Origin: JALORV01 sp963712485
GTDB taxonomy: Bacteria > Pseudomonadota > Gammaproteobacteria > Burkholderiales > Burkholderiaceae_F
Assembly (NCBI GenBank): GCA_963712485.1
Contig: CAVQID010000013.1
Location: forward strand, 1 to 64,000
DNA: 64,000 bases
Direction of reading: 5' to 3'
Shown piece by piece: positions 24,461-33,068 of this stretch. Position 1 is the stretch's first letter. The number at the start of each line of letters is the position of its first letter. Below the pieces are notes generated by a model, which saw nothing but the letters and a program-made list of their open reading frames with translations, was not told the DNA's origin and did not search any database. A program made the translations under genes and the position numbers.

Positions 24461-25648
24461 ATGAATCGCGTCATCAAGCTCGCACCGCTGGCTATCGCCG
24501 CCGCGGTTGCTCTTGCCGCCTGCGGCAAGAAGGAAGAACCCGCAAAAATGGAGGCGCCGAAGGCCGCCGCCCCGGCTCCGCAGAAGAGCCAGATCAAGAT
24601 TGGGCACGTGGCGCCGCTGACCGGCGGTATCGCGCACCTCGGCAAGGACAACGAAAACGGCGCCAAGCTCGCCGCCAAGGAGATCAATGCCGCCGGCGGC
24701 ATCAAGGTGGGTGACCAGACGTTCGAGATCGTTATCCTCGGCGAGGACGACAAGGCCGACCCGAAGGAAGGCACGCTCGCCGCGCAGAAGATCGTGGACT
24801 CCGGCGCCGTTGCTGTCGTCGGCCACCTGAACTCGGGCACGTCGATTCCCGCCTCGAAGATCTATTCCGACGCCGGCATGGTCCAGATTTCGCCGTCGGC
24901 GACGAACCCGAAGCTCACCGAGCAGGGTTTCAAGACGACCTTCCGCGTCGTCGCCAACGACAACCAGCAAGGTGCGGTGCTCGCCAACTACGCGCATGAC
25001 GCGCTGAAGGCGAAGACCATGGCGATCGTCGACGATCGCACGGCCTATGGCCAGGGTCTCGCCGACGTCGTCGAGAAGGTTGCGAAGGAAAAGGGCATCA
25101 AGATCGTCGCTCGCGAGTTCGCCACCGACAAGACCACCGACTTCAATGCGATCCTGACCAAGATCCGCGGCAGCAGGCCCGACGTCATCATGTACGGCGG
25201 CATGGACGCAACGGCCGGCCCGATGGCCAAGCAGATCAAGCAGCTCGGCATCAAGTCGGTGCTGCTGGCCGGTGACGGCGTCTGCTCGCCCGAGTTCGTC
25301 AAGCTGGCCGGCGACGCTGCGTCGATCATGCACTGCTCGATGGCCGGTGAGGCGGTCGAGAAGCTGGCGAAGGGCGAAGAGTTCAAGGCCAAGTACAAGG
25401 CCGAGTTCGGCCAGGACGTGCAGATCTACTCGCCGTATTCGTACGATGCCGTCTACATCATCGCCGATGCGATCAAGCGCTCCGGCAAGGCCGACCGCGC
25501 CGGAATCGCCAGCGCCGTGCCCGCGACGAACTACCCCGGCCTGACCGGCACGATCGTCTTCGACGAGAAGGGCGACATCAAGAACGGCGCCATTTCGATG
25601 TTCAAGGTCACCGGCGACAAGCTCGAGTACATCTCGACGGTGCGCTAA
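24461..25648 (+). CDS. livK: Branched-chain amino acid ABC transporter substrate-binding lipoprotein
   Basis: 395-aa periplasmic binding protein of the LIV family. It has a signal with lipobox ALAAC (Cys at about 21), so it is probably membrane-anchored, followed by a Lys/Pro/Ala linker. The fold has KIGHVAPLTGGIAHLGKDNENG, VVGHLNSGTSIPASKIY and ISPSATNPKLTEQG. The ATG has AAAGGAGAAAAGG upstream. livH-M-G-F follow after a terminator, so extra livK mRNA is likely made, as is usual for binding proteins. Confidence 0.93.
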   Translation: MNRVIKLAPLAIAAAVALAACGKKEEPAKMEAPKAAAPAPQKSQIKIGHVAPLTGGIAHLGKDNENGAKLAAKEINAAGGIKVGDQTFEIVILGEDDKADPKEGTLAAQKIVDSGAVAVVGHLNSGTSIPASKIYSDAGMVQISPSATNPKLTEQGFKTTFRVVANDNQQGAVLANYAHDALKAKTMAIVDDRTAYGQGLADVVEKVAKEKGIKIVAREFATDKTTDFNAILTKIRGSRPDVIMYGGMDATAGPMAKQIKQLGIKSVLLAGDGVCSPEFVKLAGDAASIMHCSMAGEAVEKLAKGEEFKAKYKAEFGQDVQIYSPYSYDAVYIIADAIKRSGKADRAGIASAVPATNYPGLTGTIVFDEKGDIKNGAISMFKVTGDKLEYISTVR

Positions 25649-25665
25649 GCCTCACGCGCGTCACG

Positions 25666-25694
25666 AAAACGGCACCTTCGGGTGCCGTTTTCTT
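25666..25694 (+). terminator. Intrinsic terminator between livK and livH
   Basis: GAAAACGGCACC, tetraloop TTCG, GGTGCCGTTTTC, then TT. A stable UUCG-capped stem ending in T-rich sequence. A weaker stem (GCACC-CTTC-GGTGC) follows at 25703-25716. Partial readthrough would give the usual excess of binding protein over membrane components. Confidence 0.85.
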
Positions 25695-25785
25695 TGCTGC
25701 GGCACCCTTCGGTGCGCCTTGCTACGATGCGCGATCACTTCCCCCATCAGCACCCCGCCGACAACCGACCAATCAGCCGACCGTA

Positions 25786-26715
25786 ATGGAAACCTTTATC
25801 CAGCAGGTCCTCAACGGTCTCGTGCTCGGCAGCATGTATTCGCTGATCGCGCTCGGCTACACGATGGTCTACGGGATCCTGAACCTGATCAATTTTGCGC
25901 ACGGCGACGTATTGACCGTGGGGGCACTGACGGCGCTGACGACCGTCCTGCTGCTGCAGACGATGTTTCCCGGCGCGCCCGGCTGGACGCTGATCATCGC
26001 GGGCCTGCTCGCGGCGATTCCGGTGTGCGTGGTGCTGAGCCTGGTCATCGAGCGCGTCGCCTACCGCCCGCTGCGCAACGCGCCCAGACTCGCGCCGCTG
26101 ATCACCGCGATCGGCGTGTCGATCGTCATCCAGACCGTCGCGATGCTGGTCTGGGGCCGCAACTACCTTACGTTTCCGCAACTGATCCCGACCGTTCCGA
26201 TCGAGTTCGCTGGAGCCACGCTGACGGTGACCAAAGTGCTCGTCATCGCGCTGTCCGCGCTGGTCATGATCGGACTGATGCTGCTCGTCAACCGCACCAA
26301 GCTCGGCCGGGCGATGCGCGCCACCGCTGAGAATCCGCGCGTGGCCGGCCTGATGGGCGTGAATCCGAACTTCGTCATCGCCGCCACGTTCGCGATCGGC
26401 GCCGCACTGGCGGCACTGGCCGGCGTGATGCTGGCGGCGACCTACGGCGTCGCGCATTTCTACATGGGGTTCCTGCCGGGACTCAAGGCCTTCACCGCGG
26501 CGGTCCTGGGCGGAATCGGCAACATCCCGGGCGCGATGCTCGGCGGATTGCTGCTGGGATTGATCGAATCGCTGGGCGCCGGCTACATCGGCCAGTTGAC
26601 CGGCGGCGTCCTCGGCAGCCACTACCAGGACGTGTTCGCCTTCGCGATCCTGGTGCTGGTGCTCATCTTCCGGCCGTCGGGACTGCTCGGCGAGCGGATC
26701 GCAGACCGCGCGTAG
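25786..26715 (+). CDS. livH: Branched-chain amino acid ABC transporter permease LivH
   Basis: 309-aa inner-membrane permease with about eight hydrophobic segments. It starts METFIQQVLNGLVLGSMYSLIALGYTMVYGILNLINFAHGD, the standard LivH opening. The later stretch GRAMRATAENPRVAGLMGVN is the cytoplasmic loop that contacts the ATPases. The ATG follows the livK terminator by about 90 bases; a TACGAT box at 25723 may provide a secondary promoter. livM starts 2 bases after its stop. Confidence 0.94.
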   Translation: METFIQQVLNGLVLGSMYSLIALGYTMVYGILNLINFAHGDVLTVGALTALTTVLLLQTMFPGAPGWTLIIAGLLAAIPVCVVLSLVIERVAYRPLRNAPRLAPLITAIGVSIVIQTVAMLVWGRNYLTFPQLIPTVPIEFAGATLTVTKVLVIALSALVMIGLMLLVNRTKLGRAMRATAENPRVAGLMGVNPNFVIAATFAIGAALAALAGVMLAATYGVAHFYMGFLPGLKAFTAAVLGGIGNIPGAMLGGLLLGLIESLGAGYIGQLTGGVLGSHYQDVFAFAILVLVLIFRPSGLLGERIADRA

Positions 26716-26717
26716 TC

Positions 26718-27848
26718 ATGGGTGCGCTGCTGCCCCGTCTGTCGCAGAACCGTTCGGCCGTCTGGCTCGCGACCGCACTGGTCGCGGTGGTGCTGATTCT
26801 GCTTCCATTCATCTTTGGCCAACTCGGCAATGCCTGGGTACGGGCGCTCGCATTCGCCTGCCTGTACGTGATGCTGGCACTGGGACTGAACATCGTCGTC
26901 GGATTCGCCGGGCTGCTCGACCTCGGATACATCGCGTTCTATGCCGTCGGCGCATACATGTATGCGCTGCTGGCGTCGCCACACCTGTCGAGCAACTTCG
27001 CGTGGATTGCACAGATGTTCCCGACCGGCCTGCACAACTCGATCTGGGTCGTGATACCACTCGGCGCCGGGATCGCGGCGACGTTTGGCATCATCCTTGG
27101 TGCGCCGGTGCTCAAGCTGCGCGGCGATTACCTTGCCATCGTGACGCTCGGCTTCGGCGAGATCGTCCGCATCTTCCTGAACAATCTGAATGCCCCGGTG
27201 AACATCACCAACGGGCCGCAGGGGATCACGCTGATCGACCCGATTTCGTTTGGCAGCGTCAGCCTCGCGAAGACGCAGCATTTCCTCGGCATCACCTTCC
27301 CGTCGGTGCACCTGTATTACTACCTGTTCCTCGTGCTCACCCTCATCACGATCGTCATCTGCGTGCGCCTGCAGGACTCGCGACTGGGCCGTGCCTGGAT
27401 GGCGATCCGCGAGGACGAGACTGCGGCCAAGGCGATGGGCATCAACGTACGCAACGTCAAGCTGCTGGCGTTTTCGCTCGGCGCAACGTTCGGTGGTGTT
27501 TCCGGCGCGATGTTCTCGGCCTTCCAGGGCTTCGTTTCACCCGAGTCGTTCACGCTGAACGAATCGATCATCGTGCTCGCGATGGTCGTGCTGGGCGGCC
27601 TGGGGCATATCCCGGGCGTCATCCTCGGCTCGATCCTGCTGGCGATGTTCCCGGAGTTGCTGCGGCACACGGTCGTACCGGTGCAGACCTTCCTGTTCGG
27701 TCATGTCATTATCGACGCCGAAGTGCTGCGCATGATGCTCTACGGCCTGGCGATGGTGCTGATCATGCTGTACCGGCCGAAGGGCCTGTGGCCGGCGCCG
27801 GAACACGGCGTGAACCCGGCCAGCCGCAGCGCGGCACAGAGGGCCTAA
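26718..27848 (+). CDS. livM: Branched-chain amino acid ABC transporter permease LivM
   Basis: 376-aa permease partner of LivH. Hallmarks are ALGLNIVVGFAGLLDLGYIAFYAVGAY near residue 55, RGDYLAIVTLGFGEIVRIFLNN, and the loop RAWMAIREDETAAKAMGINVRNVKLLAF. An insertion-like segment around the third helix (LSSNFAWIAQMFPTGLHNS) is usual in betaproteobacterial members. The stop overlaps the livG ATG by one base (TAATG). Confidence 0.94.
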   Translation: MGALLPRLSQNRSAVWLATALVAVVLILLPFIFGQLGNAWVRALAFACLYVMLALGLNIVVGFAGLLDLGYIAFYAVGAYMYALLASPHLSSNFAWIAQMFPTGLHNSIWVVIPLGAGIAATFGIILGAPVLKLRGDYLAIVTLGFGEIVRIFLNNLNAPVNITNGPQGITLIDPISFGSVSLAKTQHFLGITFPSVHLYYYLFLVLTLITIVICVRLQDSRLGRAWMAIREDETAAKAMGINVRNVKLLAFSLGATFGGVSGAMFSAFQGFVSPESFTLNESIIVLAMVVLGGLGHIPGVILGSILLAMFPELLRHTVVPVQTFLFGHVIIDAEVLRMMLYGLAMVLIMLYRPKGLWPAPEHGVNPASRSAAQRA

Positions 27849-28639
27849 TGGCCGACGTCGTCCTGCGTGTCGGGGGGGTCAACAAGCGCTTCGGCGGCCT
27901 GCAGGCGCTGTCGGATGTCGGCATCGAGATCGCACGGGGCGAGATCTACGGCCTGATCGGCCCGAACGGCGCCGGCAAGACGACGTTCTTCAATGTCATC
28001 ACCGGTTTGTACGCGCCGGACTCGGGCACTTTCGAGCTCGACGGCAAGCCCTATGCGCCGACTGAAGTACACCGCGTCGCGCAGGCCGGTATCGCCCGCA
28101 CATTCCAGAACATCCGTCTCTTTCCGGACATGACGGCACTGGAGAATGTCATGGTCGGCCGGCATGTGCGTACCCGGGCTACTGCGCTCGGCGCGATCCT
28201 GCGCACTCGCCGCACCGTCGACGAGGAACGGGCAATCAAGGCGCGCTCGCTCGAACTGCTGGAGTACGTCGGCATCCGCAAATACGCGGATTATCAGGCG
28301 CGCACGCTGGCCTACGGCGACCAGCGCCGCCTCGAGATCGCCCGCGCACTGGCCACTGAACCGAAGCTGCTGGCACTCGACGAGCCTGCAGCCGGCATGA
28401 ACGCAACGGAGAAGATTTCGCTGCGTGGGCTGCTCGAGGCAATCAGTCGAGACCGCATCACGATTCTGCTGATCGAGCACGACGTGAAGCTGGTCATGGG
28501 CCTGTGCGACAAGGTCACGGTGCTCGACTACGGCAAGATGATTGCCGTCGGGGCGCCGGCGGAGGTGCAGCGCAACCCTGCGGTCATCGAGGCCTATCTG
28601 GGCGGCGGCCACAAGAACGTGGCGACGAAGGTGGCATAG
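27848..28639 (+). CDS. livG: Branched-chain amino acid ABC transporter ATP-binding protein LivG
   Basis: 263-aa ATPase: Walker A GPNGAGKTT (38-46), Q-loop in ARTFQNIRLFPDMTALENV (typical LivG wording), degenerate signature LAYGDQRRLEIARAL, Walker B LLALDEPAAGMN, switch LIEHDVKLVMG. It starts MADVVLRVGGVNKRFGG. Normal length. The intergenic stretch to livF carries a decayed copy of a related N-terminus. Confidence 0.94.
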   Translation: MADVVLRVGGVNKRFGGLQALSDVGIEIARGEIYGLIGPNGAGKTTFFNVITGLYAPDSGTFELDGKPYAPTEVHRVAQAGIARTFQNIRLFPDMTALENVMVGRHVRTRATALGAILRTRRTVDEERAIKARSLELLEYVGIRKYADYQARTLAYGDQRRLEIARALATEPKLLALDEPAAGMNATEKISLRGLLEAISRDRITILLIEHDVKLVMGLCDKVTVLDYGKMIAVGAPAEVQRNPAVIEAYLGGGHKNVATKVA

Positions 28640-28641
28640 CG

Positions 28642-28794
28642 ATGGCGGACGTCGTCCTCCGCGTTTCAGACCTTAAGGTTGCCTGCGGCGGTCTGCGCGC
28701 TGCGCGCTCCGCCCGCACGGGCGGCTATTCGGCTCCCCCCTCCCCGGCCCTCCCCTTCAGGGGCGGGAGCACGCGTCGGAGCACGGGCAGATGA
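28642..28794 (+). CDS. 50-codon leader ORF: degenerate duplicate of the livF 5' end fused to a GC-rich insert
   Basis: Two bases after livG, an ATG opens a frame whose first 17 codons (MADVVLRVSDLKVACGG) match the livF start (MSDVVLRVADLKVAYGG) at 14 of 17 residues and 40 of 51 bases. The similarity then ends in GC-rich palindromic sequence. The frame continues to a TGA that overlaps the real livF ATG (ATGA at 28791-28794). It is probably not functional as a protein, but it preserves coupling from livG to livF across the inserted DNA. Confidence 0.55.
   Translation: MADVVLRVSDLKVACGGLRAARSARTGGYSAPPSPALPFRGGSTRRSTGR
28709..28770. repeat. GC-rich palindromic insert between livG and livF
   Basis: Contains the near-perfect inverted repeat CCGCCCG-CA-CGGGCGG (28709-28724). 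A second structure is bounded by GCTCCC (28732-28737) and GGGAGC (28765-28770), with inner CCCC/GGGG pairing. This resembles the REP-like palindromes dispersed in betaproteobacterial genomes. Only one copy is in this window, so its repeat nature is inferred. Confidence 0.45.
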
Positions 28795-29510
28795 GCGACG
28801 TCGTCCTGCGCGTCGCGGACCTGAAGGTTGCCTATGGCGGCATTCAGGCGGTCAAAGGTATCGATCTCGAGATTCACGCGGGCGAGCTCGTGACGCTGAT
28901 CGGCGCCAACGGCGCCGGCAAGACATCGACGCTCAAGGCGATCACCGGAACGCAGGCCTGGGCCGGCAAGATCGACTACATGGGACAGTCGACTCGCGGC
29001 CAGGCTTCATATCAGTTGCTCTCCCGCGGGCTCGCGATGGTTCCTGAGGGTCGAGGCGTGTTCGCGCGCATGTCGGTGACCGAAAACATGCAGATGGGAG
29101 CCTTCATTCGCAACGACGATGCCGGCATCAAGCAAGACATCGACGAGATGTTCGCCATCTTTCCGCGCCTCAAGGAACGTGCGAAGCAGCTGGCGGGAAC
29201 GCTGTCCGGCGGTGAGCAACAGATGCTGGCAATGGCACGCGCGATGATGAGCCAGCCGAAGCTGCTTCTGCTCGACGAGCCCTCGATGGGACTGTCGCCC
29301 ATCATGGTGGAAAAGATCTTCGAGGTGATCCGTACCGTCGCCGTGCGCAAGGTGCCGATGCTGCTGGTCGAGCAGAACGCGCGCCTCGCCCTGGAAGCCG
29401 CCAATCGCGCTTACGTCATGGAGTCGGGACTGATCACGCTGAGCGGCGACGCCAAGTCGATGCTGAACGACCCGAAAGTGCGCGAAGCGTATCTGGGCGA
29501 GGCGGCCTGA
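28791..29510 (+). CDS. livF: Branched-chain amino acid ABC transporter ATP-binding protein LivF
   Basis: 239-aa ATPase: Walker A GANGAGKTS (38-46), Q-loop region LAMVPEGRGVFARMSVTENMQMGAF (typical of LivF), signature LSGGEQQMLAMARAMM, Walker B LLLLDEPSMGLSP, switch LVEQNARLALE. It is the last gene of the liv operon. It is separated from livG by a partial duplicate of its own start plus a palindromic insert, unlike the usual direct overlap. A 14-base palindrome, CCTCACCGGTGAGG, follows at 29511-29524. Confidence 0.94.
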   Translation: MSDVVLRVADLKVAYGGIQAVKGIDLEIHAGELVTLIGANGAGKTSTLKAITGTQAWAGKIDYMGQSTRGQASYQLLSRGLAMVPEGRGVFARMSVTENMQMGAFIRNDDAGIKQDIDEMFAIFPRLKERAKQLAGTLSGGEQQMLAMARAMMSQPKLLLLDEPSMGLSPIMVEKIFEVIRTVAVRKVPMLLVEQNARLALEAANRAYVMESGLITLSGDAKSMLNDPKVREAYLGEAA

Positions 29511-29578
29511 CCTCACCGGTGAGGGCTTGCCCGGCCAGGCGCTGATGAGCCCCGCCACTCTGCTCTTTCACGACCTCC

Positions 29579-30106
29579 GTGAAGCCGGTTGAAGTCAGTG
29601 TCCGGCGCTCCGGGCGCATTTTCGAGGCCGCAGCGGCATTCGATGCCGCTGCGAGTATCGAACTCGTCTGGACGACGCTGACCGACTATGTGGCATTGCC
29701 TCGGTTCATGCCGGGCATCAAGGCCTGCAGGATCGTCGAGCGCGAGCGCCTCGCTCCCGCGCGTGAACGGTTACTGCTCGAGCAGAAGGGCGAGTTCCGG
29801 TTCCTTCTGTTCTCGCAAAGAATGACGGTGCATCTTGAGGTGCTGCAGGAGCGTCATCGGCTGGCACAGGCGCGCGCGCTGCGTTTCGACCTCGGGCTGC
29901 TGAAGGGTCGAGGACTCGAAGCGTTCGAAGGCTGCTACGAGTTGCAGCGGCAGCGGCGCGGCGTGCGGATCTCGTACCGTGCCCGGATCGTTTCCCGGTT
30001 TGCGCCACCGCCCGGTATCGGAACAACCGCCGTTCGTGCCAACGTGGCCCGGCAGCTCGATGCGCTGGCGTGCGAGATGGAGCGGCGCCGGGACGCGTGC
30101 GCCTGA
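29579..30106 (+). CDS. SRPBCC-fold (polyketide cyclase/START-like) protein
   Basis: About 175 aa. The pattern AAAFDAAASIELVWTTLTDYVALPRFMPGIKACRIVERE is the typical beginning of a ligand-binding SRPBCC domain (about residues 17-55). A long amphipathic C-terminal helix (VRANVARQLDALACEMERRR) closes the pocket. The start is weakly supported: GTG at 29579 has no Shine-Dalgarno. Ligand unknown. It is convergent with the transglutaminase gene. Confidence 0.7.
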   Translation: MKPVEVSVRRSGRIFEAAAAFDAAASIELVWTTLTDYVALPRFMPGIKACRIVERERLAPARERLLLEQKGEFRFLLFSQRMTVHLEVLQERHRLAQARALRFDLGLLKGRGLEAFEGCYELQRQRRGVRISYRARIVSRFAPPPGIGTTAVRANVARQLDALACEMERRRDACA

Positions 30107-30131
30107 AACAGTGCTCTCACGGCGGCGCACA

Positions 30132-31031
30132 TCACGGCGCATCGTCACGACGCACCTGCACCGCGACATCCATGCCGCGAAAGTGTTCCGGGTTGCCGAA
30201 CCACTGGCCCGAAACCGGCGCAGCCTGGCACGGGTCGCGCGCATAGGCAACGCGGATCAGGTTCGATCCGCCGAACAGCGCGTTGGTCGGATCAAACGGC
30301 ACCCACCCCGCGCCCGGCAGGTAGACATGCAGCCATGCGTGCACGGCACCGCTGCCGGCCACGTCCGCGCCATCGATCTCGTCGACTGCCGGATCGTAGA
30401 GATAACCCGACACGAAGCGCGCCGCCATGCCCAGCCGGCGCACGACTTCCATCATCAACAGTGCGAAGTCGCGACACGAGCCTGCACCCCGCCGCAGCGT
30501 CTCGTCGGGCGACTGCGTACCTTCGGTCTCTCGTGCCTCATAGCGGAAGCCGGACCGTATCGTCGATGCGATCGACGTCAGCAGCTCCCGCGTGTCCGGC
30601 CGCACCATCGGCGCAAGGAACGGTCGGCACCACTCGAACAGGCGCCCGTCCGGATCGTCGTAGTGGCGTTCAAGCAACGCACCGAGGTCGCGTCGCTCAT
30701 CGTGCGAGTATTCGAAAGGCCAACGACGCGCGTGCGGCGCCAGCGGCAGGTCGTTGATGCCGCGCACCCCCCGGTGCGTGATGCGAAATCGGCAGTCGAT
30801 CCGCAACTCGTCGGCCAACGACTTCGGCGTGATCAGCGTGACCCAGTTGGACTGCGTGTCCTGGATCCAGTCGACGTCGGCAGGAACATTGACATCGACG
30901 GCTGCGTCAAGGACGTGAATGTCGTGCCCGGTACGCGGCCGGAACACCACCCGATGCTGGCCGAAACGCACGGGCTGCAGATAACGATACGTCGTCGTGT
31001 GCTGGACTGCCAGCACACGCGGGCGGTTCAC
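30132..31031 (-). CDS. Transglutaminase-like cysteine-protease-fold protein
   Basis: 299 aa. It has an N-terminal beta domain (VQHTTTYRYLQPVRFGQHRVVFRPR), usual in bacterial transglutaminase-family proteins. The papain-like core follows, with the catalytic Cys in RRGAGSCRDFALLMMEV, His in AVHAWLHVYLPGAGW and Asp in VPFDPTN. Such proteins act as amidases or peptidases; the substrate is unknown. The GTG at 31031 overlaps the paiB stop by four bases, fixing the start and making it the last gene of the argD operon. Confidence 0.87.
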   Translation of the reverse strand: MNRPRVLAVQHTTTYRYLQPVRFGQHRVVFRPRTGHDIHVLDAAVDVNVPADVDWIQDTQSNWVTLITPKSLADELRIDCRFRITHRGVRGINDLPLAPHARRWPFEYSHDERRDLGALLERHYDDPDGRLFEWCRPFLAPMVRPDTRELLTSIASTIRSGFRYEARETEGTQSPDETLRRGAGSCRDFALLMMEVVRRLGMAARFVSGYLYDPAVDEIDGADVAGSGAVHAWLHVYLPGAGWVPFDPTNALFGGSNLIRVAYARDPCQAAPVSGQWFGNPEHFRGMDVAVQVRRDDAP

Positions 31032-31651
31032 GGCACTTCCCCGGCGACGCGCAAGGCCCACGCGGCCAGCATTCGTTCACTGTCATTGCCCGCCTGCATC
31101 GCCTGAAGCACGCGCGCGCGGTCCGGTTCGGGCCGGTTCTGGCTCAGCTTGAACTTGGCCTCGATGCGCTCGACCGCGATCGAAAACGCGACGATTCCAG
31201 CCTTCATCCCTTCGCGAAAGGCAAGGTCGAGTTCGTCCCACTGGCTGCGGTAGGCGCGGTCGTGCCGGTCAATCAGCGCCTTGAGTACGACTTCCTTCGC
31301 TTCGCTGTCGTGCGACGGCTCGATGACACCGCGCGCATGCACCACCGCATAGTTCCAGGTCGGCACCGCCTTGCGCGTGGAATAGAGCCGCGGCGAGATA
31401 TAGGCATCGCCACCGTGGAAGATCGCGATGACTCGAGGGTGTTCGCGCCACGCTTCCCACTGCGGGTTGGCTCGGGCAACGTGGCCGAGCAAGCGCCAGC
31501 TCGCACCCTCATCGACCAGCAGCAGCGGCACGTGCGAGACGATCGGCTCCTCCGCCGCCTGCGTGATCAACGTCGCGAACGGACTGGCGCGGACCAGCGC
31601 TGCCGCGGTGGCGCGGTCGTCGACCGCGAAATGCGTTGGCGTGTACAACAT
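31028..31651 (-). CDS. FMN-binding split-barrel protein (PaiB family)
   Basis: 207 aa. MYTPTHFAVDD-type start, PFATLITQ, EEPIVSHVPLLL, LLGHVARANPQWEAW, AIFHGGDAYISPRLYSTRKAVPTWNYAVVHARG. These match PaiB, an FMN-binding protein first described as a negative transcriptional regulator in Bacillus; its role in proteobacteria is unclear. The start overlaps the argC stop by one base and the stop overlaps the transglutaminase start by four, so it belongs to the arginine operon. Confidence 0.87.
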   Translation of the reverse strand: MLYTPTHFAVDDRATAAALVRASPFATLITQAAEEPIVSHVPLLLVDEGASWRLLGHVARANPQWEAWREHPRVIAIFHGGDAYISPRLYSTRKAVPTWNYAVVHARGVIEPSHDSEAKEVVLKALIDRHDRAYRSQWDELDLAFREGMKAGIVAFSIAVERIEAKFKLSQNRPEPDRARVLQAMQAGNDSERMLAAWALRVAGEVP

Positions 31652-32610
31652 CAGTCGAGCGACGCCCGTTCGGGCAGCCCCAGCATCAGATTGAGGTTCT
31701 GCACCGCCGCGCCGCTCGCGCCCTTGCCGAGGTTGTCAAGCCGTGCCACGAGCAGCGCCTGCTGTTTGGCGTCGTTGGCAAAGACGAAGACTTCGAGCTT
31801 GTTCGTGTCATTCAGCGCCTCCGGCTCCAGGAACTTGCCGTCGCGCAACGCCGTCGTGTCGTTCAGCGGCCGGACGCTGACGAAGGGCTCGTCGGCGAAA
31901 TGATCGACATACGCGGCATGCAGTTGTTCACTGCTGACCGGGTGCGGCAACGCGGCCATCTGCAATGGCACATGCACCAGCATGCCCTGCCGGAAGTAAC
32001 CCACGGATGGCGAAAACAGCGGCGCGCGCGCGAGCAGTCCGTGGCGCTGCATTTCGTCGACGTGCTTGTGTTTCAGCGTCAGGCCGTAGTCACCGTAGAC
32101 CTGCGGCCGGGCTCCCGCGGGCGGCTGTTCAAACGACTCGATCATCTTGCGGCCGCCGCCTGAATATCCTGACACGGCATGCGCGGTGACCGGGAAGTCC
32201 TCCGGAACAAGGCCGCGATCCCGCAAAGGACGCACCAGCGCAAGGAATCCGGTGGGATAGCAGCCCGGATTCGAGACCCGCCGGGCGGAGGCAATTGCGG
32301 CCCGCTGGCCCCGGCTCAGCTCGGCAAAGCCGTACACCCAGCCCGCAGCAGTACGGTGCGCCGTGCTGGCGTCGATGACGCGCGTCCGATCGTTTTCGAT
32401 CAATGTGACCGACTCGCGCGCCGCATCGTCCGGCAGGCATAGGATCACGCAATCGGCACGGTTGACGATATCGCGCTTGGCCCGAACATCCTTGCGCGCC
32501 TCGGCCGGAAGGCTCAGCAGCTGCAGGTCGCGACGAGTTTCCAGCCGCGCGCGGATCTGCAACCCGGTGGTTCCGTGTTCGCCGTCGATGAAGACTGTCG
32601 GTGTGCTCAT
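31651..32610 (-). CDS. argC: N-acetyl-gamma-glutamyl-phosphate reductase (ArgC, type 2)
   Basis: 319-aa NADPH-dependent reductase of arginine biosynthesis. N-terminal VFIDGEHGTTGLQIRARL is the short type-2 nucleotide-binding pattern. The catalytic Cys is in VSNPGCYPTG (C117), and AVSGYSGGGRKMIE follows. The start overlaps the GNAT gene stop by four bases. It makes the substrate for ArgD, encoded two genes upstream. Confidence 0.93.
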   Translation of the reverse strand: MSTPTVFIDGEHGTTGLQIRARLETRRDLQLLSLPAEARKDVRAKRDIVNRADCVILCLPDDAARESVTLIENDRTRVIDASTAHRTAAGWVYGFAELSRGQRAAIASARRVSNPGCYPTGFLALVRPLRDRGLVPEDFPVTAHAVSGYSGGGRKMIESFEQPPAGARPQVYGDYGLTLKHKHVDEMQRHGLLARAPLFSPSVGYFRQGMLVHVPLQMAALPHPVSSEQLHAAYVDHFADEPFVSVRPLNDTTALRDGKFLEPEALNDTNKLEVFVFANDAKQQALLVARLDNLGKGASGAAVQNLNLMLGLPERASLD

Positions 32611-33068
32611 GGCAGTTTCCTGTCTGGTTCCAGCCCGCTGGCCGGGCATACATACACGTGTGGATTGTGCCTTTCCATCGCCCGCTGCGGTTCCGCCAGC
32701 GGCGTGAAGCCAAAGCGCCGGTACAGGTCATGCGCGTCGCGTGTGCGCAGACCCCAGCGCCTCAGCCCCTGAAGATCGGGATGCTCGACGATCGCGGCAA
32801 CCAGGCGGGTGCCGATTCCCTTTCCGCGCGCGGTCTGCGCGACGAAGACATCGCAGAGCCAGGCGAAGGTCGCGCGGTCGGTGACGACCCGCGCGAACGC
32901 CACCTGCCTGCCCGATGAAAACACCGATGCGACGATCGAGTTCGCCAACGCGCGTTCGAAGACGCTGCGATCGATGCCGACGGACCAGTACGCCTCGCGG
33001 CTGAGCCAGCCGTACACCAGATCGCGGTCGATCCGCGTCGGGTCGAATGAAATCTCCGGCGCGCTCAT
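32607..33068 (-). CDS. GNAT-family N-acetyltransferase
   Basis: 153 aa. The acetyl-CoA loop is in CDVFVAQTARGKGIGTRLVAAIVEH (Q/RxxGxG/A type, about 88-102), followed by LRTRDAHDLYRRFGFTPL. The N-terminal IDRDLVYGWLSREAYWSVGIDRSVFERAL is typical of a common small GNAT subgroup. The acceptor is unknown. It lies between argD and argC with four-base overlaps on each side, which might suggest acetylation of an arginine intermediate, but this is only positional. Confidence 0.85.
   Translation of the reverse strand: MSAPEISFDPTRIDRDLVYGWLSREAYWSVGIDRSVFERALANSIVASVFSSGRQVAFARVVTDRATFAWLCDVFVAQTARGKGIGTRLVAAIVEHPDLQGLRRWGLRTRDAHDLYRRFGFTPLAEPQRAMERHNPHVYVCPASGLEPDRKLP

Noticed and set aside
25747..26622. 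291-codon minus-strand frame opposite livH
   Set aside because: Typical antisense shadow rich in His, Gln, Asp and Arg; livH is certain.
29511..29524. Perfect 14-bp palindrome CCTCACCGGTGAGG after livF as a terminator
   Set aside because: No U-run follows and the stem has no room for a loop; noted only as a palindrome.
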